A DNA stretch of 5,405 bases from an uncultured Polaromonas sp. (GTDB lineage: Bacteria; Pseudomonadota; Gammaproteobacteria; Burkholderiales; Burkholderiaceae). The stretch is from positions 1 to 5,405 of the forward strand of contig CAMLDT010000222.1 of NCBI GenBank assembly GCA_946479075.1. The letters run 5' to 3'. A program made the translations under genes and the position numbers. Shown one piece after another: positions 1 to 5,405 of the stretch (position 1 is the first letter of the stretch; each line of letters opens with the position of its first letter). Below the pieces are notes generated by a model. That model searched no databases, was not told the DNA's origin, and worked only from the letters and a program-made list of their open reading frames with translations.

Positions 1-1208
1 CATGGATAGGCATGCAGCTTTTCACCACCCGCATGGCCGGCGACGCCATGGCGGTGACCATCTGGGGCTCCGCCTCCAGCTGGACACTGACAGCCCTGCC
101 CCTGTTCGTCTGGATGGGCGAGATCCTGTTTCGCACCCGGCTCTCGCAGGACATGTTCAAGGGCTTGGCCCCTTGGATGCAGGCCTTGCCCGGACGCCTT
201 CTGCACACCAATGTGGTGGGCTGCACGATCTTTGCCGCCGTGTCGGGCTCCAGCGCCGCCACCTGCGCCACCATCGGCAAAATGACCTTGCCCGAACTCA
301 AGCGCCGCGGCTACCCGGAGCACATGATTGTCGGCACGCTGGCCGGCGCCAGCACGCTCGGGCTGCTGATTCCGCCGTCCATCATCATGATTGTGTATGG
401 CGTCTCGGCCGAGGTCTCGATTGCCCGGCTGTTCATCGCCGGCGTGTTGCCCGGCGTTCTGCTGGCCCTGCTGTTTTCAGGCTACATCGCCATCTGGGCG
501 CTGCGCCATCCCGGGCAAATCCCCGCTGCCGATGAAAAAACCACCCTGCTGCAAAAGCTGGCGGCCTCGCGCTCCCTGATTCCGGTGGTCCTGCTGATCG
601 CCTCCGTGCTCGGCTCCATTTACACCGGCATTGCCACGGCCACCGAGGCCGCAGCCGTGGGTGTGGTGGGTTCGCTGATCATCTCGGCCTTGCAGGGCTC
701 CATGAGCTGGGCCACCTTCCGGGATGCGCTGATGGGCGCCACCCGCCTGTACTGCATGATTGCGCTGATTCTTGCAGGCGCCGCCTTTTTGACGCTGTCC
801 ATGGGCTACATCGGCCTGCCGCGCCATCTGGCCGAGTGGATTGGCACGCTGGGCTTGAGCCAGGGCGCGCTGATTCTGGCGCTGACCGTTTTCTTCATCA
901 TTCTGGGCTGCTTTCTCGATGGCATCTCCATGGTGGTCCTCACCATGGGGGTACTGATGCCCACCATCCAGAAGGCCGGTATCGACCCGATCTGGTTTGG
1001 CATCTTCATCGTGCTGGTGGTCGAGATGGCGCAGATCACGCCGCCGGTCGGCTTCAACCTGTTTGTGCTGCAGGGCATGACCGGCCGCGAGCTGACCTGG
1101 ATAGCGAAGGTCACCCTTCCCATGTTCCTCCTGATGTGCGCGGCCATTATTCTGGTCTATGTTTTCCCGGCCATCGTCACCTGGCTGCCCCAGCAGATGA
1201 GCGGCTGA
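1..1208 (+). CDS. dctM: TRAP transporter large permease (DctM family), 5'-truncated
   Basis: This is the large, channel-forming inner-membrane subunit of a tripartite ATP-independent periplasmic (TRAP) transporter. With a small DctQ-type subunit and a periplasmic DctP-type binding protein it imports small organic anions such as carboxylates, using an ion gradient. The frame is already open at the left edge (codons from base 3) and ends at TGA 1206-1208. About 400 residues are visible, and about 40 N-terminal residues are probably missing, judged from where ALPLFVW falls in the family. Counting from the ATG at 12, family signatures are GSSAAT (79-84), TLGLLIPPSIIMIVYG (115-130), ATEAAAVG (210-217), LGCFLDGISMVVLTM (298-312), GIDPIWFGI (323-331) and EMAQITPPVGFNLFV (338-352). 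The chain is a series of hydrophobic segments in two related halves. The ATG at 12 is internal, not the true start. The substrate cannot be told from this subunit. The dctP and dctQ partners are expected to the left of the window. Confidence 0.93.
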   Translation, partial: WIGMQLFTTRMAGDAMAVTIWGSASSWTLTALPLFVWMGEILFRTRLSQDMFKGLAPWMQALPGRLLHTNVVGCTIFAAVSGSSAATCATIGKMTLPELKRRGYPEHMIVGTLAGASTLGLLIPPSIIMIVYGVSAEVSIARLFIAGVLPGVLLALLFSGYIAIWALRHPGQIPAADEKTTLLQKLAASRSLIPVVLLIASVLGSIYTGIATATEAAAVGVVGSLIISALQGSMSWATFRDALMGATRLYCMIALILAGAAFLTLSMGYIGLPRHLAEWIGTLGLSQGALILALTVFFIILGCFLDGISMVVLTMGVLMPTIQKAGIDPIWFGIFIVLVVEMAQITPPVGFNLFVLQGMTGRELTWIAKVTLPMFLLMCAAIILVYVFPAIVTWLPQQMSG

Positions 1209-1249
1209 CACACGCCACCGGACAAGTGCTGCGTGACGACTTGTTTGCA

Positions 1250-1271
1250 GCGCGGTTTTCGGTGAACGCGC
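1250..1271 (+). other. Weak imperfect hairpin in the dctM-mrpA spacer
   Basis: GCGCG at 1250-1254 can pair with CGCGC at 1267-1271. Inside it, TTC 1258-1260 can pair with GAA 1264-1266, leaving a 3-nt bulge (GTT) and a GGT loop. No T-run follows, so it does not meet the pattern of an intrinsic terminator. It is the only structured element I see in the 91-bp spacer between the TRAP gene and the Mrp operon. It may be chance in such GC-rich DNA. Confidence 0.2.
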
Positions 1272-1292
1272 CGGACGTCACTCTATAGAATC

Positions 1293-1297
1293 AGGAG
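1293..1297 (+). promoter_or_regulatory. Ribosome binding site of mrpA (AGGAG, short spacing)
   Basis: AGGAG lies just 2 nt before the ATG at 1300, closer than the usual 5-9 nt. The start is nevertheless the only good choice. An in-frame TGA stands at 1234-1236, there is no ATG, GTG or TTG codon between it and 1300, and the next in-frame Met would remove the first membrane helix. The tight spacing could lower initiation on the first gene of the operon. Confidence 0.6.
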
Positions 1298-1299
1298 CC

Positions 1300-4200
1300 A
1301 TGCTCCTTCTCCTGCTCGTCCTGCCCTTTGTTGCCAGCGTGATCGCGGCAACCCTGCCGGAGAACGCGCGCAACCGGGAATCCACACTGGCCGGGCTGGT
1401 GGCGCTGGGGTGTGCCTTGCAGGCGGCTTGGGTGTTTCCGCAACTGGCAGGCGGCAATGTGCTGCGGCAGGAAATCGCCTGGATGCCCGAGCTCGGGCTC
1501 AACATTGTGCTGCGCATGGACGGCTTTGCCTGGCTGTTTTGCATGCTGGTCTTCGGCATAGGCGCGCTGGTTGTCCTGTACGCGCGTTACTACATGTCCG
1601 CGTCAGACCCGGTGCCGCGTTTCTTCTCCTTCTTCTTGGCTTTCATGGGCTCGATGATCGGTGTGGTCCTGTCGGGCAATCTGGTGCAGATGGTCATGTT
1701 CTGGGAATTGACCAGCCTGTTTTCCTTTCTACTGATCGGTTACTGGCATCACCGGCGTGACGCGCGGCGCGGCGCCCGCATGGCGCTGACAGTGACGGGT
1801 GGTGGTGGCCTGTGCCTGCTGGCCGGCGTGTTGATCCTGGGACGGATCACGGGCAGCTACGATCTCGATGTGGTGCTGGCATCGGCCAGGGAGATTCGCG
1901 CGCATCCGCTGTACAGCGCGGCGCTGGTGCTGGTGTTGCTGGGCGCCTTCACCAAAAGCGCGCAGTTTCCGTTTCATTTCTGGCTGCCCCGTGCCATGGC
2001 TGCCCCCACACCCGTGTCGGCCTATCTGCACTCGGCGACCATGGTCAAGCTTGGCGTGTTTTTGATGGCGCGCCTGTGGCCCGTGCTCTCGGGCACCAAC
2101 GAATGGTTCTGGCTGGTCAGCGGCGCCGGCGCGATCACCATGTTGCTGGGCGGTTTCGCCGCCATGTTCCAGCGCGACGTGAAAGCCCTGCTGGCTTACT
2201 CGACCATTTCCCACCTCGGTCTCATCACCCTGCTGCTTGGACTGAACAGCCCGCTGGCCGCGGTGGCGGCCGTGTTCCACATCATGAACCACGCGACCTT
2301 CAAGGCCTCGCTGTTCATGGCGGCCGGCATCATTGACCACGAGACGGGCACGCGCGACATCCGCAAGCTCAGCGGCCTGATGAAGCTGATGCCCATCACC
2401 GGCACGCTGGCCGTGATCGCCAGTGCCTCGATGGCCGGCGTTCCCCTGCTCAACGGCTTCCTGTCCAAGGAGATGTTTTTTGCGGAAACCGTGTACATCC
2501 GGTCCACGCTGTGGATCGACTGGGGACTGCCCGTCATTGCCACAGTGGCCGGCATCTTCAGCGTGGCCTATTCCGCGCGTTTTGTTTTTGACGTGTTTTT
2601 CGGCCCGTCTTGCGTTGACAAGGTGCCGAAAACGCCCCACGAGCCCCCGCACTGGATGCGCGTGCCGGTGGAACTGCTGGTGCTGGTCTGCCTGGTGGTG
2701 GGTATCGCGCCGCACTGGTCGGTGGGCCCGCTGCTGGCTGAAGCCGCGCGGCCCGTCGTCGGCGGCGACCTGCCCGCCTACAGCCTGGCGATCTGGCATG
2801 GTTTCAACCTGCCGCTGGTCATGAGTCTGGTGGCGATGGCCGGCGGCGCCGTGCTCTACCTGCTGCAGCGGCGCGGCCGTGCGCAAGGCCGGCTGGCGCA
2901 CACACCGCTGTTGCACCGCTTCGACGGCCAGCGCATCTTCGAGAACCTGCTGGCACGTGTCAGCGAGGCCGGCCGGCGCAGCCGCTACCTGCTGGGCACG
3001 CGGCGCCTGCAAACCCAGTTGCTGGTGATGGTGGTGATTGCTGTCGCAGGCGCTGCGGCGGCGCTCTGGCTGGCGCCGGCCACACGTGGCCAGCGCGCGT
3101 CCCTGGCTTTTTCGCCGATGTTTGCCATGACCTGGATCATTGGGGCGATCTGCGCCCTCAGCGCCGCCTGGCAGGCCAAGTTTCACCGGCTGGCCTCCCT
3201 GATGCTCGCCTCTGGCGCCGGGCTGGTGTGCTGCATCACCTACATCTGGTTTTCCGCGCCCGACCTGGCGCTGACCCAACTGGTGGTCGAAGCCGTGACC
3301 ACCGTGCTGCTGCTGCTGGGCCTGCGCTGGCTCCCCGTCCGCAACAAGCTGGTGGTGCCCCCGATGCAGACAAGGCTTCGCCTGTGGGGCCGGCGCGGGC
3401 GCGATCTGGCCGTCGCCATCCTGGCCGGGGCCGGCATGGCTGCGCTGTCGTGGACCATGATGACGCGGCGCTTTCCCGAGAGCATTTCGCCCTTCTTTCT
3501 GGACCGTGCGCAGACCGAGGGCGGTGGCGCCAATGTGGTCAATGTCATGCTGGTGGACTTCCGCGGCTTCGACACCTTCGGCGAAATCACCGTGCTCGGC
3601 GTGGTCGCCCTCACGGTCTATGCCCTGCTGCGCCGCTTCCGCCCCGCGCTGGAATCCATGGCCCTGCCGGTCCAGCAGCGTGCCCAGGCCGACGACGGCA
3701 GCAGCGACCTGCTGAATCCGCGCCGGGCCGTGGACACGGCCGTGGGTTACCTCATGGTGCCGGCTGTGCTGGTCCGGCTGCTGCTGCCGCTGGCGGTGCT
3801 GGTGTCGGCCTACTTCTTTATGCGGGGCCACAATGCGCCGGGCGGCGGCTTTGTGGCCGGCCTGGTGATGTCCGTGGCGCTGCTGCTGCAATACATCGTG
3901 TCGGGCACCGAGTGGGTCGAGGAACACCTGCGCATCTATCCGCGGCGCTGGATCGCCATCGGCCTGCTGCTGGCGCTGGCCACCGGCGGCGGCGCCGTGG
4001 TGCTGGGCTACCCGTTCATGACCACCCACACCGCCCACTTGCACCTGCCGCTGCTGGGCAGCATCCACGTCCCCAGCGCCCTGTTTTTCGACATGGGTGT
4101 GTTCTCCATCGTGCTCGGCGCCACCATGCTGATTCTCACTGCGCTGTCGCACCAGTCCGTGCGCAGCCACCGCTGGGCCGAAGAAAATGAGCCCCCCCCT

Positions 4201-4323
4201 GCTGCGGGCTCACTGCGTGTAGCCGCCCCTCCCCCCGGGGGGACGACATCTGCGGTCCGGCAAAGCCGGTCCCGCGATGTCCCTGGTGAAGACGGTACTT
4301 TGCGTACCGGGGGGGAGACCTGA
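1300..4323 (+). CDS. mrpA: Mrp-type Na+(K+)/H+ antiporter subunit A fused to subunit B (MrpAB/PhaAB)
   Basis: This is the largest subunit of the multi-subunit Mrp monovalent cation/proton antiporter in the inner membrane. Residues 1 to about 510 form the NuoL-like antiporter module. It contains FWELTSLFSF with Glu136, TKSAQFPFHFWLP with Lys219, HSATMVKLG with Lys250, QRDVKALLAYSTISHLG, HATFKASLFMAAG and PLLNGFLSKEMF. Glu136 and Lys219 match the membrane Glu and Lys that are essential in this superfamily. A charged stretch (521-570) leads to NuoJ-like MbhD/MbhE segments with APDLALTQLVVE (653-664) and DFRGFDTFGEITVLG (753-767). An MnhB (MrpB) domain follows at about 808-950, with GHNAPGGGFVAGLV (843-856). 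A separate mrpB is therefore unnecessary, as in group 2 (PhaAB-type) operons. The last 45 or so residues are hydrophilic and Pro/Gly-rich, encoded by a palindromic repeat and probably not part of the family fold. The stop overlaps the mrpC start. Confidence 0.95.
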   Translation: MLLLLLVLPFVASVIAATLPENARNRESTLAGLVALGCALQAAWVFPQLAGGNVLRQEIAWMPELGLNIVLRMDGFAWLFCMLVFGIGALVVLYARYYMSASDPVPRFFSFFLAFMGSMIGVVLSGNLVQMVMFWELTSLFSFLLIGYWHHRRDARRGARMALTVTGGGGLCLLAGVLILGRITGSYDLDVVLASAREIRAHPLYSAALVLVLLGAFTKSAQFPFHFWLPRAMAAPTPVSAYLHSATMVKLGVFLMARLWPVLSGTNEWFWLVSGAGAITMLLGGFAAMFQRDVKALLAYSTISHLGLITLLLGLNSPLAAVAAVFHIMNHATFKASLFMAAGIIDHETGTRDIRKLSGLMKLMPITGTLAVIASASMAGVPLLNGFLSKEMFFAETVYIRSTLWIDWGLPVIATVAGIFSVAYSARFVFDVFFGPSCVDKVPKTPHEPPHWMRVPVELLVLVCLVVGIAPHWSVGPLLAEAARPVVGGDLPAYSLAIWHGFNLPLVMSLVAMAGGAVLYLLQRRGRAQGRLAHTPLLHRFDGQRIFENLLARVSEAGRRSRYLLGTRRLQTQLLVMVVIAVAGAAAALWLAPATRGQRASLAFSPMFAMTWIIGAICALSAAWQAKFHRLASLMLASGAGLVCCITYIWFSAPDLALTQLVVEAVTTVLLLLGLRWLPVRNKLVVPPMQTRLRLWGRRGRDLAVAILAGAGMAALSWTMMTRRFPESISPFFLDRAQTEGGGANVVNVMLVDFRGFDTFGEITVLGVVALTVYALLRRFRPALESMALPVQQRAQADDGSSDLLNPRRAVDTAVGYLMVPAVLVRLLLPLAVLVSAYFFMRGHNAPGGGFVAGLVMSVALLLQYIVSGTEWVEEHLRIYPRRWIAIGLLLALATGGGAVVLGYPFMTTHTAHLHLPLLGSIHVPSALFFDMGVFSIVLGATMLILTALSHQSVRSHRWAEENEPPPAAGSLRVAAPPPGGTTSAVRQSRSRDVPGEDGTLRTGGET
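4188..4317 (+). repeat. Composite palindromic repeat translated as the MrpA C-terminal tail
   Basis: About 130 bp at the 3' end of the mrpA-mrpB fusion gene is packed with homopolymers and inverted repeats. There is a C8 run at 4192-4199, TGAGCCC (4188-4194) facing GGGCTCA (4206-4212), and a perfect 14-bp palindrome TCCCCCCGGGGGGA (4230-4243). A long stem-loop lies at 4245-4281, CGGTAC (4293-4298) faces GTACCG (4304-4309), and a G7 run lies at 4309-4315. The block begins about 10 codons after the last hydrophobic segment of the MrpB domain. It is open in the mrpA frame, so it encodes residues from about 963 to 1007. Its general style, C-runs and G-runs around a short palindrome, resembles dispersed intergenic repeats of Comamonadaceae. 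That membership is from memory and was not checked. Only one copy lies in the window. Confidence 0.6.
4245..4281 (+). other. Long stem-loop near the mrpA-mrpC junction
   Basis: GACATC at 4245-4250 pairs with GATGTC at 4276-4281. The inner arms CCGGC (4257-4261) and GCCGG (4265-4269) close on an AAA loop, with further pairing of GCGG (4252-4255) to CC and GC on the other side across small bulges. About 15 base pairs are possible over 37 nt. It lies 41 nt before the mrpC start and inside translated mrpA sequence. No T-run follows, so a Rho-independent terminator is unlikely. mRNA stabilisation, or a target for a repeat-binding factor, is possible but unproven. Confidence 0.55.
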
Positions 4324-4325
4324 TG
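4311..4325 (+). promoter_or_regulatory. mrpC ribosome binding site and TGATG coupling junction
   Basis: The G-run ending in GGAG (4314-4317) stands 5 nt before the mrpC ATG at 4323-4325. The mrpA TGA (4321-4323) shares its A with that ATG, giving TGATG. Ribosomes finishing MrpA can reinitiate on mrpC, which suits the fixed stoichiometry needed in the complex. The Shine-Dalgarno is made from the end of the repeat block, so its strength depends on repeat-derived sequence. Confidence 0.7.
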
Positions 4326-4703
4326 GAAATTGTCCTCGCCCTTGGCATCGGCGTGCTCACCAGCTCGGGGGTCTACCTGCTGCTGCGCCCCCGCACCTTC
4401 CAGGTCATCATGGGCCTGACGCTGATCTCCTACGCCGTCAACCTGTTCATCTTCAGCATGGGCCGGCTCAAGATCGACAGCGAACCGGTGCTGGTGCCGG
4501 GCATCACCGCCACTTTGGTCAACACCGCTGACCCCATGCCGCAGGCGCTGGTGCTGACGGCCATCGTCATCGGTTTTTCCATGACGGCACTGTTTCTGGT
4601 GGTGATGCTGGCCTCGCGCGGCCTGGCCGGCACCGACCATGTGGACGGCAAGGACGAAAGCGTGGACGACACCGGCCTGAAATCCGGCGGAGCATCCGAA
4701 TGA
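4323..4703 (+). CDS. mrpC: Mrp-type Na+(K+)/H+ antiporter subunit C (NuoK-like)
   Basis: This small inner-membrane subunit of the Mrp antiporter is homologous to NuoK of complex I and sits between the MrpA and MrpD modules. The 126 residues are close to the family's usual length. Three hydrophobic segments are visible, at about 2-20, 26-46 and 74-98. The diagnostic stretch is DPMPQALVLTAIVIGF (70-85), whose Gln74 and Thr79 are strongly conserved in MrpC. The early GIGVLTSSGVYLLL and the FQVIMGLTLISYAVNLFIF helix are also typical. The hydrophilic C-terminus keeps the GTDHVDGKDE pattern seen in PhaC-type proteins. The start is fixed by TGATG coupling to mrpA and by a GGAG at good spacing. The end overlaps the mrpD start by 4 nt. 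I see no damage or missing residues. Confidence 0.95.
   Translation: MEIVLALGIGVLTSSGVYLLLRPRTFQVIMGLTLISYAVNLFIFSMGRLKIDSEPVLVPGITATLVNTADPMPQALVLTAIVIGFSMTALFLVVMLASRGLAGTDHVDGKDESVDDTGLKSGGASE
4689..4702 (+). promoter_or_regulatory. mrpD ribosome binding site and ATGA overlap
   Basis: GGAG at 4689-4692, inside the last codons of mrpC, stands 7 nt before the mrpD ATG at 4700-4702. That ATG overlaps the mrpC TGA (4701-4703) as ATGA. Good spacing and a stop-start overlap support this start and coupled translation of mrpC and mrpD. Confidence 0.75.
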
Positions 4704-5405
4704 ACGAACTCCTGCGCTGGCTGGACACGCTGCTCGATGCCACCATGCCGCACCTGGTGGCGGTGCCCATCCTCGTGCCCATGCTGACCGCCGCACTGAT
4801 GCTGCTGCTGGGGGAACACCGGCGCCGTACCAAGGCGGCGCTGACCGTGGTCTCTGGCCTCATCGGCCTGCTGGCCGCGCTGGCCCTGCTGCGCTGGGTC
4901 AATGCGGTCGATACCGGCACCGGGCCCGGCTCGATCGGGGTCTATCTGCCGGGCAACTGGCGCGCGCCCTTTGGCATCGTGCTGGTGGCCGACCGCCTGT
5001 CCACCATGATGGTGGCGCTGACCGGCGTGATCGCCTTCGCCGTGTCGATTTATTCGACCTCGCGCTGGGACCGGGCGGGCGTGCATTTTCATCCGCTGCT
5101 GCAGTTGCAGCTCATGGGGCTGAATGGCGCCTTCCTCACCGGTGACCTGTTCAACCTGTTTGTGTTTTTTGAGGTGATGCTGGCAGCGTCCTACGGCCTG
5201 CTGCTGCATGGCTCGGGCCGCTTGCGGGTCAGCGCCGGCCTGCATTACATCGCCATCAACCTGGCTGCCTCGTCGCTGTTTCTGGTGGGCGCCGCACTGC
5301 TTTACGGCGTGACCGGCACCCTCAACATGGCCGACCTCGGGATCCGCATTGCCAATCTGAACGCCGGCGACCGCGGCCTGGTGCATGCGGCCGCAGCCAT
5401 TCTGG
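4700..5405 (+). CDS. mrpD: Mrp-type Na+(K+)/H+ antiporter subunit D, 3'-truncated
   Basis: This is the second antiporter-like subunit of the Mrp complex, related to NuoN/NuoM of complex I, and it provides one of the proton or cation paths in the inner membrane. The frame is open from the ATG at 4700 to the right edge. It gives 235 residues, a little under half of a full protein of about 500-550. Family marks are the N-terminal PHLVAVPILVPMLTAALMLL (17-36), WRAPFGIVLVADRLSTMMV (87-105) and TGDLFNLFVFFEVMLAASYG (147-166). In the last, Glu158 corresponds to the membrane Glu essential in MrpD. HYIAINLAASSLFLVGAALLYG (182-203) is another conserved helix. These residues separate it from the NuoL-like MrpA. 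The Lys-containing helices of the second half lie beyond the window. The gene is coupled to mrpC by ATGA, and mrpE, mrpF and mrpG are expected downstream. Confidence 0.94.
   Translation, partial: MNELLRWLDTLLDATMPHLVAVPILVPMLTAALMLLLGEHRRRTKAALTVVSGLIGLLAALALLRWVNAVDTGTGPGSIGVYLPGNWRAPFGIVLVADRLSTMMVALTGVIAFAVSIYSTSRWDRAGVHFHPLLQLQLMGLNGAFLTGDLFNLFVFFEVMLAASYGLLLHGSGRLRVSAGLHYIAINLAASSLFLVGAALLYGVTGTLNMADLGIRIANLNAGDRGLVHAAAAIL

Noticed and set aside
12..14. ATG at 12 as the start of the TRAP permease gene.
   Set aside because: The frame is open to the window edge, and conserved motifs show that about 40 N-terminal residues precede it.
1284..1291. TATAGAAT resembling a -10 promoter box before mrpA.
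   Set aside because: A start site downstream of it would fall in or after the SD, leaving almost no leader. No -35-like hexamer sits 16-18 nt upstream.
1729..4170. An 813-codon open frame on the - strand opposite mrpA, and similar long frames at 477-1211 and 4430-5386.
   Set aside because: Their products are rich in His, Gln, Gly and Arg with no family signature, as expected for antisense shadows of GC-rich genes. The + strand genes have clear conserved motifs.
3228..4190. A 320-codon + strand frame overlapping the MrpA C-terminal half.
   Set aside because: It is an alternative-frame shadow with low-complexity Ala/Arg/Gly/Pro content, and the mrpA frame explains the region.
4187..4222. A tiny open frame (ATG 4187 to TAG 4220) that could be a leader peptide.
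   Set aside because: It lies inside mrpA in another frame, has no SD of its own and is probably chance within the repeat.
4245..4281. The long stem-loop as a Rho-independent terminator between mrpA and mrpC.
   Set aside because: No T-run follows, it lies within translated sequence, and the downstream genes are coupled by stop-start overlaps.

Overview
The window is GC-rich, tightly packed and coded entirely on the + strand. It looks like a chromosomal segment of a betaproteobacterium, most likely Comamonadaceae (Burkholderiales). The grounds are general: GC-rich codon use, a fused MrpA-MrpB subunit typical of proteobacterial group 2 Mrp operons, and a C-run/G-run palindromic repeat resembling those common in Comamonadaceae genomes. 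The family-level call is an inference, not a database result.

Layout: (1) 1-1208, the 3' part of a gene for the large membrane subunit of a TRAP transporter (DctM family), cut by the window start. (2) 1209-1299, a 91-bp spacer with no convincing promoter and only a weak imperfect hairpin. (3) 1300-4323, a 1007-residue Mrp antiporter subunit carrying MrpA and MrpB domains in one chain. (4) 4323-4703, MrpC. (5) 4700 to the window end, the first 235 residues of MrpD, open at the right edge. The Mrp genes overlap by 1 nt (TGATG) and 4 nt (ATGA), so they form a translationally coupled operon that should continue with mrpE, mrpF and mrpG beyond the window.

Function: the Mrp proteins assemble into a single large membrane complex that exchanges cytoplasmic Na+ (or K+/Li+) for external H+. 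It is related to the membrane arm of respiratory complex I: MrpA is NuoL-like plus NuoJ-like parts, MrpC is NuoK-like, and MrpD is NuoN/NuoM-like. The expected membrane Glu and Lys residues are present in MrpA, and the key Glu is present in MrpD. The upstream TRAP transporter is a separate solute importer, usually driven by a Na+ or H+ gradient.

The most unusual element lies at about 4188-4317. It is a block of homopolymer runs and inverted repeats at the 3' end of the mrpA-mrpB fusion gene. It is read through in frame, adding about 45 hydrophilic residues after the last membrane helix, and its terminal G-run supplies the mrpC ribosome binding site. I see no evidence of a wholly new biological system; this translated repeat is the main thing worth following up.
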